The notes under the pieces: model-generated
Database searches by the model: none
The model's input: only the letters and a program-made list of their open reading frames with translations
Told to the model about the DNA's origin: nothing
In this document: positions 53,501 through 61,698 of the stretch, in pieces
Position numbering within the stretch: position 1 is the first letter of the stretch
How the letters are laid out: every line of letters starts with the position of its first letter
Translations under genes and position numbers: made by a program
Source: Saccharopolyspora rosea
Lineage (GTDB): Bacteria; Actinomycetota; Actinomycetes; Mycobacteriales; Pseudonocardiaceae
DNA: 64,000 bases
Direction of reading: 5' to 3'
Assembly: GCF_025643595.1 (NCBI RefSeq)
Contig: NZ_CP102826.1
Coordinates: 2,046,001 to 2,110,000, forward strand

Positions 53501-53850
53501 CCGACACGCCGTCGCTGCGGATCAGCGACGTGCACCGCTGGCTGGAGGAATGCGGATACGCGCTGCGCATCGCGTCCCGCGCCGAGTGGGTCGAGGCGTT
53601 GGAGGCCGACGAGGACAACCCGATGTGGCTGTTCCTGCCGCACCTGCGCGGCGCGGCGTCCGGCGCGGACGGGCCGGACGTGCTGCCCGTGGGACAGGAG
53701 TTCGCGGTGCGGACCGCCAACCTGCGTGCCGGACTCGACGGCAGCGGTGTGGCCTGCCCGCAGATCGGATCGGGCCTGCTGGCCACGTACCTGGAGCGCA
53801 TGGCGCAGGACGGGATCATTCCCAAGGCGGGGGAGATGAGCGACCGATGA
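50584..53850 (+). CDS. FAAL - acyl carrier protein - thioester reductase megasynthetase
   Basis: 1088 residues, three modules. The adenylation domain (about 30-590) has LQYTSGSTSAPKGVALTH, the FAAL-type YGLAEATLIVSGG and GRRKDLIIVAGQNIYPQDLE, so it is a fatty acyl-AMP ligase. The carrier (about 605-680) has the phosphopantetheine Ser in RLGGGSLSAIRLVNEV. The reductase (about 715-1080) has VLLTGATGFVGAFLLDELLR and YPRSKWVAEQLVHAA (Tyr-x-x-x-Lys). It should load a fatty acid on its own carrier and release it reductively as aldehyde or alcohol. The start is uncertain: GTG 50584 or TTG 50668 (GGAG six bases upstream). The next gene overlaps its stop. Confidence 0.93.
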   Translation: MRGRALVGISSDDSTGGFPSVVPGSGAELTTLFDFLTSQAENRGDDSAYLFLNDGVERWDVTYGELYRRVLGNAAVIAAHANPGDRAVLVCPPGPEFVVAYFACLTAGVVAVPTTLRDPARMSRGAERLSSVVDDCAPALVLNSSDQMSQVDRRLPGLHRVPVDLTAEPVEEWRPPRVRAEDLAMLQYTSGSTSAPKGVALTHANLLANAAAISTLMNVTSDSVGVSWLPTFHDMGLIAGVVLPLVNGARGVLMPPVDFVRRPVRWLQAISAYRGTISGAPNFAYEMCRRRVTADELAALDLSSWDAAYCGAEPVRADTMDGFAEDFAPAGFERSALMPVYGLAEATLIVSGGPRRSGPRALEVDRQQLAQGRVRTAEAGTPSTSLVDVGPAASTVDLRVVDPDTGAECADGAIGEVWVGGPSIAQGYFQRPEESAEVFANTLPDTDTRYLRTGDLGALVDGHLFVTGRRKDLIIVAGQNIYPQDLELAAEQASPAVRPGGCAAFAAEEDSESVVVVAEVDSRCRDEDQPDVARRIRQEIAETHELAPERVVLIRARGLPKTSSGKVQRRRCRELLDDGGLAVVFDWPTDAGQDSSHGPGFSAMEDRIADLCEEVLGVRPDAGDENLARLGGGSLSAIRLVNEVNKHFGVEVRAAEAFRSLTVGGLAEAVERARRGGPAEDDQRPEPNPHTDAVLDPDVVVPADRALASAAKPREVLLTGATGFVGAFLLDELLRRTKARVHCLVRARSREDARNRLVRTLRGYGLSTDGFDRVVPVAGDLAEPEFGLDAEQYGDLAARVDAIVHSAASVSAVQGYETLRGPNVLGTREVLRLATRERLKRVHHISTLAAMQGLGDWHLADVAEEPIPVAPSAESVLSGYPRSKWVAEQLVHAAGERGVPVSIYRLARVSGDSEKGYWAEGDFWWRVLTGSVRVGVLPDAEWVDLWTPVDHVAEAVVRLALRPSSAGRIFHVADTPSLRISDVHRWLEECGYALRIASRAEWVEALEADEDNPMWLFLPHLRGAASGADGPDVLPVGQEFAVRTANLRAGLDGSGVACPQIGSGLLATYLERMAQDGIIPKAGEMSDR

Positions 53851-55667
53851 CCGAGAACCGGACGAGCGACACCGTCGCCGAGTCCCTGGCCGAGGTGCTC
53901 TTCGCCGGGCGCGAGGACACCGACCTGGCCGAGCTGTTCTCCCGGGAGGAGTTCGCCTACCGGGAGGTTTCCACGGCGCGCGAGGCGTTGCGGCTGTCGT
54001 ACGACCGGCTGCGGCTGGTGCACGAGTCGGTCGGGCCCGCCCGGGAGCTGCTGGCCGACTTCGAGTGGCTGTTGGCGTTGCACGAGTGGTCCGGCATCGT
54101 CGATCCCACGATGGCCTCGCTGCTGTCGCCGCACTACAACCTGTGCCTGGGCACGGTGCTGGAGCGGTCGCCGAACGATCCGGACGTGCGGCCGCTGCTG
54201 GCCGACCTGGAGTCGATGTCGGCCGTCGGGGTGTTCATGATGACCGAACTCGGCTACGGCACGAACGCGGCCGCGCTGGAGACCGAGGCGGTCTACGACC
54301 GCGACGCCCGGGTGTTCCGCCTGACCACTCCGAGCGAGCGCGGCCAGAAGTTCATGCCCGCCACCGGAGCCGACGACGTCGGCAAGATCGGCGTGGTGAT
54401 GGCCCGGCTGAAGGTCGACGGGACCGACCACGGCGTGCTGCCGTTCCTGGTGCGCCTGCGGCATGCCGACGGGACGCCCTGCGAGGGCGTGTCCATCACC
54501 GCCCTGCCCGGCAAACCCGCCTACCACCAGGACAACGCGTTGACCGCGTTCTCCGACGTGGAGGTTCCGCTCGGCTGCCTGCTGGCGGGCCGGGCGGGTG
54601 CGTTGGACGAGGACGGGACGTTCACCAGCGAGGTGGCCGACCCGCACCGGCGGTTCCTGTTGTCGGGCAGCCGGTTGTACACCGGGCGGCTGCTGCTGGC
54701 CGCCGCGGCGGTGGCGTGCTGCCGGTCGGCGACGTGGATCGTGGTCCGGTACGCCACGCAGCGCAGGACGTTCGCCACCGGCGGTGACGGTCAGCAGGTG
54801 CCGGTCACGGCGTACCGGAGCTTCCGCCGCCCCGTGTTCACCCACCTCGCGTACACCTACGCGATGACGATGCTGGTCCGCCACGCGACCCGGGCCTACA
54901 CGGGCATGACACCGGAGCGCGAGGCGGAGGTGGAGCACCTGATGTCGCTGACCAAGGCGTGGACGACGTCGTGGGCAGAGCGCCTGTTCGCGGAGTGCCG
55001 GGAGAGGTGCGGGGCGCAGGGGATGTTCTCGGTGAACCGGATCGCCGAGTACCTCTGGATGGCGCACGCCACGATGACCGCCGAAGGCGACAACCAGGTC
55101 ATGTTGCTGAAGGCGGCGGGCGAGATCCTCTCCGGGTTGCAGCACGACCCGCCCCGGCACGAACCCGAGGAACCCAGCGGCGAACTGCTCGACGAGGACT
55201 TCTGGGCATACGTGCTGCGGGAGCGCGAGATCCGCATGCGCGACCGGATCAACGCCGAGCTGCAGCGGCGGGCGAACTCGTCGGCGTCGTTCTTCGACGC
55301 CTGGAACGGCGTGACCAACCAGGCGGTGGAACTCGCCAGGGCGTCGGCGGCGCGGATCGGCCTGGAGAGGCTGCTCGACGCCGTCGACGCGGTCGAGGAC
55401 GCGCGGGCCGCCCACGCGCTGCGGCGGGTGGCGGGCCTGTTCGCGCTGGCCGAGATGGACCGCCAGTCCGGTTGGTTGGTGAGCGCGGAGCTGCTGACCA
55501 CCGACCACGTCGACCAGCTGCCGTCGGTCATCGACGACCTCTGCGAGGGCATCGCGGGATCGGTGATGTCCTTGGTGGACGCGTTCCGCATTCCCGACGG
55601 GCTGGTGCGGGCGCCGATCGCGGTGGACGACTTCGTCGCGGAGTACCGCTCGCGGATCGGGGCCTGA
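53847..55667 (+). CDS. Acyl-CoA oxidase/dehydrogenase-like flavoenzyme
   Basis: 606 residues, overlapping the megasynthetase stop (ATGA). GVFMMTELGYGTNAAALETE, ERGQKFMPATGAD, NALTAFSDVEVPLGCLLAG and MFSVNRIAEYLWMAHATMTA, then EGDNQVMLLKAAGEIL, are blocks of the acyl-CoA oxidase branch (the E-GDN segment carries the catalytic Glu region). It would introduce a 2,3-double bond in an acyl thioester using FAD. Tight coupling suggests that its substrate is the acyl chain on the FAAL-loaded carrier rather than free CoA; that is inference. Confidence 0.87.
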   Translation: MTENRTSDTVAESLAEVLFAGREDTDLAELFSREEFAYREVSTAREALRLSYDRLRLVHESVGPARELLADFEWLLALHEWSGIVDPTMASLLSPHYNLCLGTVLERSPNDPDVRPLLADLESMSAVGVFMMTELGYGTNAAALETEAVYDRDARVFRLTTPSERGQKFMPATGADDVGKIGVVMARLKVDGTDHGVLPFLVRLRHADGTPCEGVSITALPGKPAYHQDNALTAFSDVEVPLGCLLAGRAGALDEDGTFTSEVADPHRRFLLSGSRLYTGRLLLAAAAVACCRSATWIVVRYATQRRTFATGGDGQQVPVTAYRSFRRPVFTHLAYTYAMTMLVRHATRAYTGMTPEREAEVEHLMSLTKAWTTSWAERLFAECRERCGAQGMFSVNRIAEYLWMAHATMTAEGDNQVMLLKAAGEILSGLQHDPPRHEPEEPSGELLDEDFWAYVLREREIRMRDRINAELQRRANSSASFFDAWNGVTNQAVELARASAARIGLERLLDAVDAVEDARAAHALRRVAGLFALAEMDRQSGWLVSAELLTTDHVDQLPSVIDDLCEGIAGSVMSLVDAFRIPDGLVRAPIAVDDFVAEYRSRIGA

Positions 55668-55717
55668 GAGCGTGTATTTGAACTCGTTGTGCGTGGCGGT
55701 GCCGGTGGCGGAACCTC

Positions 55718-55797
55718 AGCGGCCGTCTCGGCTCCGGGAGCCCCTCCTGATGTATGCCCAATACACGGCGGAGGGGCTGTCCTCGCGAGACGCCCGC
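55718..55797. repeat. Dispersed 80-bp hairpin element, full copy
   Basis: AGCGGCCGTCTCG ... GAGCCCCTCC-TGATGTATGCCCAATACAC-GGAGGGGCT ... CGAGACGCCCGC. It lies 50 bases after the oxidase-like gene. Part of a 587-base interval that also holds a portable terminator and the ligase promoter. Confidence 0.85.
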
Positions 55798-55890
55798 CCG
55801 TCGCCCGACCACCACCCCCCACGGAGGCGCTACGCGCCACTGTGACCACCGGAGAACCCGCGGCGGTGCGGGTTGCGAGACCACTCACCG

Positions 55891-55915
55891 AAAGAGAAAG
55901 CGGCTCACGCCGCTT
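55891..55915 (-). terminator. Portable terminator hairpin (TCTCTTT type), reverse orientation
   Basis: Reverse strand: AAGCGGC-GTGA-GCCGCTT-TCTCTTT. No reverse-strand gene ends here, so this copy is displaced relative to genes and probably arrived with the flanking repeat. Confidence 0.7.
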
Positions 55916-56158
55916 GCCACGGCGGTCAGGACCAGGTTCGAAGACAGGAACTGAGAATCCGCACCGGCGCCTTCCGCCCGACCGCGGGCGGGAGGCGCCT
56001 GCCGTCTTTAGTCCTTTGTGGACTGTCTGGGGCGGTGGTGCGGCGGACCTTCCAGGTGGAGGTGCTGGGTGCCCCGATTCGGCGGGCGCGGTCGGGTGGC
56101 CACCCGTGTCCACCGGTGGCCGTCCGCCGCGGTGTCCACAGTGGAGCAATGCCGCGGT

Positions 56159-56320
56159 ACGCCCGATCGGGTGTGCCGGGAGCGGGCTGCCTGGCTCATC
56201 ATCGCTTCCCACTCGCGATTCGCGAAGGAAGCTCAGAGAATACGAGGTGGCCCCATGCAAGGTCCAGGCGAGATCCTGTCGGCCAGCGCGGCGAGATTCC
56301 CGCGGAAAACCGCGTTGATC
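56159..56320 (+). repeat. Duplicated promoter and 5' gene end, downstream copy
   Basis: Matches 50252-50413 at about 90 percent. Contains the imperfect palindrome TCGCGATTCGCGA (TTCGCAATTCGCGAA in the other copy) and the ligase ribosome site ACGAGGTGG. Confidence 0.9.
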
Positions 56321-57766
56321 ACCGAGGACCGGACGTTGAGCTACGCCGAACTCGACCGGGCGGCGGCCAACGTCGCGGCTCGGCTGGTGGCCGACGGCAT
56401 CCGACCCGGCGACCGGGTCTCGCTGTACTCGCAGAACCGGTGGGAGTGGATCGCCGCCTACCACGGGGCGCTGCGGGCCGGAGCCGTGGTGAACCCGATC
56501 AACGTCATGCTCACCGCCGAGGAGGTCCGGTTCGTGCTGCGGCACTGCCGGGCCGGTCTGCTGTTCGCGGCCCGCGACCAGCTCGCCGGGCTGGAGGGCG
56601 TGGTCGACGAGGTCGACTCGCTGCGCGGCGTCGTCTGCTTCGACGACCCGCCGCCCGGGGCCCGGTCCGCAGCCGACTACCTGGCGGGCCCCGGCGCGTT
56701 CGAGCCGGTGGCCGTGTCGCCGGACCTGCCGTCGACCATCGGCTACACCTCGGGGACCACGGGGGTCCCGAAGGGCGCCGTGCAGTCGCAGCGGGCGGTG
56801 CTGCTCAACTGCGAGGCCACGGCCCGCATGCACGGGCGCACCGAAGCCGACGTCGTGGTCACCGCGCTGCCCACCCCGCACGTCTACGGCAACGTCGCCG
56901 TCAACAGCACGTTCCTGGTGGGCGGCACGGTGGTGCTCATGGAGCGGTTCGACGCCGGGGAGGCGCTGCGGCTCATCCAGGAGCACCGGGCCACGCTGTT
57001 CGAGGGCGTTCCGGCGATGTACTCGATGCTGCTGGCCCACGACGACCTCGACCGGGCGGAGCTGGGCACGTTGACCCGCTGCACCGTCGGCGGGCAGACG
57101 ATCGCGCGCTCCACGGTCGAACGGTGGGAGCGGGTGTCCGGCGCCCGGCTGATCGAGCTGTGGGGCATGACCGAGCTGTCCGGGCTCGGCACGACGCACT
57201 GGTACGACGGCGAACCGCGCCCCGGCTCGATCGGCGTCGCACTGCCCGACGTCGAGGTCCGCGTCGGCGAGCTGGGCGACTCCCGGCGGACCGCGCCACC
57301 CGGCGTGCCCGGCGAACTCCTGGTCCGCGGACCGCTGGTGATGCTCGGCTACTTCGACGACGACGAGGCGACCGCCGCCGCCGTGGACGCCGACGGGTGG
57401 TTGCACACCGGCGACATCGCGCACGCCGACGAGGACGGGCACTTCTTCGTGGTGGACCGCCGCAAGGACATGATCGTCACCGCCGGGTACAACGTGTACC
57501 CGGCCGAGATCGAGCGGGTCCTGGCCGGCCACCCGGCCGTGGCGATGGTCGCCGTCGGGCCGGTGCCCGACGAGGTGAAGGGCGAACTCGCGCGCGCCTA
57601 CGTGGTCCCGGCGGCGGCCGTGACCGAGGACGAGCTGATCGAGTACTGCCGCGAGAGGCTCGCCGCCTACAAGCTGCCGCGCTCGGTGCGGTTCGTCGAG
57701 CAGCTGCCGCGCACCTCCACGGGCAAGATCATGCGCCGCGCGCTGGCCGGCCTGGTCGACTCCTGA
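56255..57766 (+). CDS. Class I adenylate-forming acyl-CoA ligase
   Basis: 503 residues. TIGYTSGTTGVPKGAVQSQR is the P-loop A3 motif, ELWGMTELSGLGTTHW A5, GWLHTGDIAHADEDGHFFVV A7, and RRKDMIVTAGYNVYPAEIER A8, with PRTSTGKIMRR giving the catalytic A10 Lys. The presence of GYNVYPAE rather than the FAAL GQN-YPQD and the complete A10 Lys mark a CoA ligase. It probably activates or recycles the acyl substrate of the two preceding genes, whose cluster shares its promoter sequence. Confidence 0.93.
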   Translation: MQGPGEILSASAARFPRKTALITEDRTLSYAELDRAAANVAARLVADGIRPGDRVSLYSQNRWEWIAAYHGALRAGAVVNPINVMLTAEEVRFVLRHCRAGLLFAARDQLAGLEGVVDEVDSLRGVVCFDDPPPGARSAADYLAGPGAFEPVAVSPDLPSTIGYTSGTTGVPKGAVQSQRAVLLNCEATARMHGRTEADVVVTALPTPHVYGNVAVNSTFLVGGTVVLMERFDAGEALRLIQEHRATLFEGVPAMYSMLLAHDDLDRAELGTLTRCTVGGQTIARSTVERWERVSGARLIELWGMTELSGLGTTHWYDGEPRPGSIGVALPDVEVRVGELGDSRRTAPPGVPGELLVRGPLVMLGYFDDDEATAAAVDADGWLHTGDIAHADEDGHFFVVDRRKDMIVTAGYNVYPAEIERVLAGHPAVAMVAVGPVPDEVKGELARAYVVPAAAVTEDELIEYCRERLAAYKLPRSVRFVEQLPRTSTGKIMRRALAGLVDS

Positions 57767-57782
57767 CCCGCCCGGGGCGCGG

Positions 57783-57808
57783 GTGATCGAGGGGTATCCC
57801 TCGATCAC
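57783..57808. terminator. Hairpin terminator after the acyl-CoA ligase
   Basis: GTGATCGAGGG-GTAT-CCCTCGATCAC, a perfect 11-bp stem 17 bases after the stop. It separates the lipid cluster from the secretion locus. A second small hairpin (CAGACGCC-CGGA-GGCGTCTG) lies at 57890-57909. Confidence 0.75.
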
Positions 57809-57937
57809 GGCGCGTGCCCGGTCCGGGGTGCCGACCGCGGTGCGGGAACCGGGCACAGTCGCTCCAGGACCTCTCGTCACACACGTCGGCAGACGCCCGG
57901 AGGCGTCTGGAGCCCGCTGCCTGCAGGGAAACGAGCC

Positions 57938-60250
57938 ATGCCACCAACACCACCGCCGAATCCGGTGCCCGGCCTCGAAGCAAGTGCGCTCCGCGTCCGC
58001 TGGCGGGGCTGCACGGGACTGTTCGAGCGCCTCGGCGAGACCCCGGACTCGCCCGAGCACCGCCTGCTCGCCTCGTTGCCGGACGTGCCCGGGACCGTCG
58101 TCCTGCTGGCCACCCCGGCGGCGGGCGCCGCGCCCGACCTGCCGAACGCCGTGTGGCAGACGTGCGGGCGGGTGTTCGGTCCGCCGGGCGCGCCCCGCGT
58201 GCTGTGGCTGCTGGCCCGGGGAGCCGGGGTTGCGGACGCCTCGGGCCGGATCTACGCCCAGTCGCTCGCCGACACCTTCGGCGTCGAGGTCGTCGCGTCG
58301 GCGGGCGAGGTCGCCATGGCCGGAATGCTGGCCTTCGCGGCCGGTCCCGGCGGTGCGCCGGGCTGGGCCCGGTTCCGCCCCGGCAGCCCGAGCACGCCGT
58401 GCGGCTACCGGCTCGCACCTCCCCCCTGGGAGGCGTTGCTGCCGCCCCGGCCCGTCGTCGAGCAGGACGCGGTGTTCGAGCACGTCCCGGCGGGACTGCT
58501 GGTGCGCACCGTCCGATCCCGGAGTTCCGGCCCGGACGACCCGGTGCGGGCGGTGCCGGTCGTCCCCGGGGCGCCCAGCGTGGTGCTGGGCCGGCCCGGG
58601 GACCAGGAACCGGCGCTGGAACCCGTGGTGTCCGCCCTGCACCGGATGCCCGCGGCGCTGCTCGACTCGTGCCGCTTCGTCCCCGGCGCCACCAGTGTGT
58701 CGGCGGCGTGGTTGCAGCGGCTCGCCGACCGGCTCGGCCGGGACGTCGTGGCCTCGACGGGCCTTCCCGCGCCGGACGGTTCGGTCGTCGCGCACGACGC
58801 GCACGGCGAAGCCGGCTGGCGCCCGGTTCCGACGCTGCTGCGCTACTCGCCCGGGGCGCCGACGACGGTGCTCACCTCGTCCCCGCCGCCCCCGGGCTGG
58901 TTGCCCACCGGGCCGGGCTGCTCCCGCCCCGCGACGGGTGCACCGCTGCGGCTGCACGTCGTCCCGTCCGGACTCGCGGTGACCACTGTGGACGAATCGG
59001 CGGAGGCGTTGCCGCGCAATCCGTTCGAGGCGCACCGGATGACGCTGGCGGTGACCCCGGCAGCGGTGGCGGCCGGGGCGGAGCTGATCACCGCGCTCCT
59101 GCCGGTCCTGTCGAAGCGGTGCGGAGATCGCCTCCGCGTCCTGCTGACCGGCCCCGCCGAGGACGGGGCCGCCGAAGCGCTGCGCGAGGCGGCGCGGCAG
59201 TGCGGGGCGGAGTTCGAGGCCCGGGAGAGTGGGGCGCAGCGGACTCCGGCGGAGCGGACCACGATGGTGGTGCCCCGACCGGAGCCCGGCGCGGACGCGG
59301 ACGCGTCCACAGTGGTCGTCGCGCCGCTGCGATCGCGCCCGGCGACGCTGAGTTCCGGGCCGTCGGGCGCACCGGACGGCGACGCCGAGGCCCGGACCGT
59401 GCGCATCCCGGCACCGGCGAAGCCCGCACCGACGCCGGTGGAGCACCGCGAGCCGCTGTTCCCGGCCGACCACGTCAGCACCCCCGAGGAACGGGCCGCG
59501 TTCCTGGACTGGGCGGGGGAGGACTTCGACACCGAGGTGGGCGCGGTGAACGCGGCCCTGGCGCTGTTCCCGTCGCTGCGCGGCGACGACGAGGACGCCG
59601 CCCGCGTCGACCTGGTCGCGGTGCGGCTCTACCTGGGCGGCGGCGACCGGGGCGGCGCAGCGCTCAACGAACGGCTCCGCACCGGCGAGGAGCAGCCGTG
59701 CGCCGCCTACCTCGCGTGCCTGGCCTCCGGGTTGCGCCGGTTGCCGGTTCACCGCGGAGCGGTGTTCCGCGGTGTGTCGTGGCCGTGGGACCAGGACTTC
59801 CAGGACTGCTACCCGGTGGGGGCGGTGCTGTCCGAACCCGGGTTGGTCAGCGCCGTGCCGCGCGACGGCGGTGCACCCGAGGGGGCGTGCGTGGACGTCG
59901 GCATCTGGTCGCGCTCGGCGCGGCGGACGTCCGTGCTGACCCCCGTCGGCCAGCAGCACGAGGTCGTGTTCGGGCAGCGCGGCCGGTTCCGGGTCCTCGC
60001 GGTGGAGCGCGGCGACGACGGTTCCGCGCTGCTGCTGGACGAACTGCCCGCGGACGCCGGGACCGGTTCGGGCGAGCCGGCGGACGGCGACCGCGCCGTG
60101 GCCGACCGGCTGCGCGACGCGTTGCGCCGCCGCCGCGACCGTGAACTGGCCACTGTGGACGGTGTGCAGGTCGCGCGCCTCGAAGCCGCCGTCGGGCTCG
60201 TCGCCCAGGTCCCCGCCGCCGCGCAGCAGGTTTCCGCGACAGCCCCCTGA
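57938..60250 (+). CDS. Large protein with C-terminal ADP-ribosyltransferase-like domain, type VII secretion locus
   Basis: 770 residues. Two N-terminal repeats are visible by eye: FGVEVVASAGEVAMAGMLAF then GWARFRPGSP, and LGRDVVASTGLPAPDGSVVA then GWRPVPTLLRYSPG. A Pro-rich linker follows (about 440-510). The C-terminal 220 residues show an R-S-E-like ART pattern: Arg in LPVHRGAVFRGVSWP, Ser in AVLSEPGLVSAVPRD and Glu in QQHEVVFGQRGRFRVLAV. No signal peptide. It lies 17 bases upstream of the mycosin gene. ATG 57938 follows GCAGGGAAACGAG. The ART assignment is by motif only. Confidence 0.7.
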   Translation: MPPTPPPNPVPGLEASALRVRWRGCTGLFERLGETPDSPEHRLLASLPDVPGTVVLLATPAAGAAPDLPNAVWQTCGRVFGPPGAPRVLWLLARGAGVADASGRIYAQSLADTFGVEVVASAGEVAMAGMLAFAAGPGGAPGWARFRPGSPSTPCGYRLAPPPWEALLPPRPVVEQDAVFEHVPAGLLVRTVRSRSSGPDDPVRAVPVVPGAPSVVLGRPGDQEPALEPVVSALHRMPAALLDSCRFVPGATSVSAAWLQRLADRLGRDVVASTGLPAPDGSVVAHDAHGEAGWRPVPTLLRYSPGAPTTVLTSSPPPPGWLPTGPGCSRPATGAPLRLHVVPSGLAVTTVDESAEALPRNPFEAHRMTLAVTPAAVAAGAELITALLPVLSKRCGDRLRVLLTGPAEDGAAEALREAARQCGAEFEARESGAQRTPAERTTMVVPRPEPGADADASTVVVAPLRSRPATLSSGPSGAPDGDAEARTVRIPAPAKPAPTPVEHREPLFPADHVSTPEERAAFLDWAGEDFDTEVGAVNAALALFPSLRGDDEDAARVDLVAVRLYLGGGDRGGAALNERLRTGEEQPCAAYLACLASGLRRLPVHRGAVFRGVSWPWDQDFQDCYPVGAVLSEPGLVSAVPRDGGAPEGACVDVGIWSRSARRTSVLTPVGQQHEVVFGQRGRFRVLAVERGDDGSALLLDELPADAGTGSGEPADGDRAVADRLRDALRRRRDRELATVDGVQVARLEAAVGLVAQVPAAAQQVSATAP

Positions 60251-60267
60251 ACTCCCGGAGCGAGTGG

Positions 60268-61485
60268 ATGCACCGCAGAACAGCCCGTCCCGCCCGCGCG
60301 GCCGCCGCCTGCCTGGCGTGCGCGGCCCTGATCGGCCCGGCCCCGGCCGCCCTCGCCGCACCGGCGGCCGGGCCGCCGGACCGGTCGACGATCCACGGCT
60401 GCGCGCCGCCGCCGAGCGCGTCCGACCCGGCGATCCCGTGGGCGCAGCGGCAGTTCTTCCCGCAGCGGGTGTGGAAGGTGACCAGGGGAGCGGGCGTCGT
60501 CGTGGCCGTCGTCGACTCCGGGGTGGACGCGAACTCGCCGCAGCTGGCCGGTGCCGTGCTGTCCGGTGTGGACGTCTCCGGGGCCGGCGCGGCGACGTCG
60601 GACTGCACCGGGCAGGGCACGTTCGTCGCCGGGGTCATCGCCGCCAGGCAGGTGCACGGCGTCGGATTCGCCGGACTGGCCCCGGAGGCCCGCATCCTGC
60701 CGGTGCGGGTGCTCGACGACCAGGGCAACGCCGATCCGGCGATGCTCGCGAAGGGCATCCGCGCCGCGGCCGACGCCGGTGCGCGGGTCATCAACGTCTC
60801 GCCCAGCACGTCCGAGCCCAGTTCCGCCCTGCAGGCGGCGGTCCAGTACGCGCAGTCGCGCGACGCGCTCGTGGTGGCCGCCGCCGCGGCGAGCGCGGAC
60901 GGCCGGTCGGCGTCCTATCCCGCCGGCTACGACGGGGTTCTCGGCGTCGGCGCGGTCAACCAGACCGGAGAACCCGGCGCCGCCTCGGAAACCGGCACCT
61001 CGGTCGACCTGGTGGCCCCGGGCGAAGGGGTGGTGAGCATCGGACCGGGCGGACCCGGCCACTGGCAGGGCAGCGGCACCGCCTACGCGACGCCGTTCGT
61101 CTCGGCCGCCGCCGCGCTCGTCCGCGCCTACCACCCGGACCTGACCGCCGCCGAAGTCGCCGAGCGGCTGCGGACGACCGCGAACCGGTCCGGCGGTGCG
61201 GTGCCCGACCCCCGGACCGGGTGGGGCGTGGTCAACCCCTACACCGCGGTCACCGGCGTGGTCACGGGCGCTGCGCACGGCGCGGTGCCGCCGGGACGCG
61301 TCCAGCATCCCGTCGTCCCGCCGCCCGACCCGTGGCCCGCGCGCATCGTCGCGGCCACCACCGCCGCCGCCGTGGGCGCGGGCGCGCTCGGGTGGCTGGC
61401 CTCCGTTGTGGTGCCGGCCGGTCGGCGCCGGTCCTGGCGCCCCGCCCGCGGTGCGCGCACCGCGGGCGAGGCCACCGGGTCCTGA
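60268..61485 (+). CDS. mycP: Mycosin-like type VII secretion protein with degenerate catalytic site
   Basis: 405 residues. A signal peptide (ACLACAALIGPAPAALAA) leads to a subtilisin fold and a C-terminal membrane helix (IVAATTAAAVGAGALGWLAS) with a basic cytoplasmic tail, the MycP topology. The catalytic Asp is present (VAVVDSGVDANSP), but the His position reads DCTGQGTFVAG (Gln for His), the oxyanion Asn region reads VVAAAAASADG, and the Ser position reads GSGTAYATPFVSAA (Ala for Ser). The protein should be proteolytically inactive yet structurally complete. MycP stabilises ESX membrane complexes. Confidence 0.9.
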   Translation: MHRRTARPARAAAACLACAALIGPAPAALAAPAAGPPDRSTIHGCAPPPSASDPAIPWAQRQFFPQRVWKVTRGAGVVVAVVDSGVDANSPQLAGAVLSGVDVSGAGAATSDCTGQGTFVAGVIAARQVHGVGFAGLAPEARILPVRVLDDQGNADPAMLAKGIRAAADAGARVINVSPSTSEPSSALQAAVQYAQSRDALVVAAAAASADGRSASYPAGYDGVLGVGAVNQTGEPGAASETGTSVDLVAPGEGVVSIGPGGPGHWQGSGTAYATPFVSAAAALVRAYHPDLTAAEVAERLRTTANRSGGAVPDPRTGWGVVNPYTAVTGVVTGAAHGAVPPGRVQHPVVPPPDPWPARIVAATTAAAVGAGALGWLASVVVPAGRRRSWRPARGARTAGEATGS

Positions 61486-61499
61486 TCAGTCCGGGGTGG

Positions 61500-61539
61500 T
61501 ACATGAGTCTGGGATCCCGAAGCCGAGGCGGCCGCTGAG
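61500..61539. repeat. Half copy of the dispersed hairpin element
   Basis: GTACATGAGTCTGGGATCCC and AAGCCGAGGCGGCCGCT, the right half of the element. First of five repeat units between the mycosin and EccC stops. Confidence 0.75.
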
Positions 61540-61575
61540 TGCCTGTCTTTGCACTTGGTCCCGGCGGGTCGTGAT

Positions 61576-61600
61576 AAGCGGCGTCAGCCGCTTTCTCTTT
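61576..61600 (+). terminator. Portable terminator hairpin (TCTCTTT type)
   Basis: AAGCGGC-GTCA-GCCGCTT-TCTCTTT, 90 bases after the mycosin gene in the terminating orientation. The loop differs by one base from the 19463 copy. Confidence 0.8.
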
Positions 61601-61698
61601 CGGTGAGTACGCAAGCAACCGGCACCGCCGCGGGTTCTCCGATGGGCGCAGCGGCGCGTCAGCGCCTCCTTGGGGGGTGGCGGTCGGGTGACGGGCGG

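Noticed and set aside
54896-60361. A very long open reading frame of over 1800 codons on the reverse strand
   Set aside because: It runs antisense to the acyl oxidase, ligase and ART-like genes. Its translation is dominated by Arg, Gly, His and Ala with no family motif, the expected shadow of GC-rich genes.
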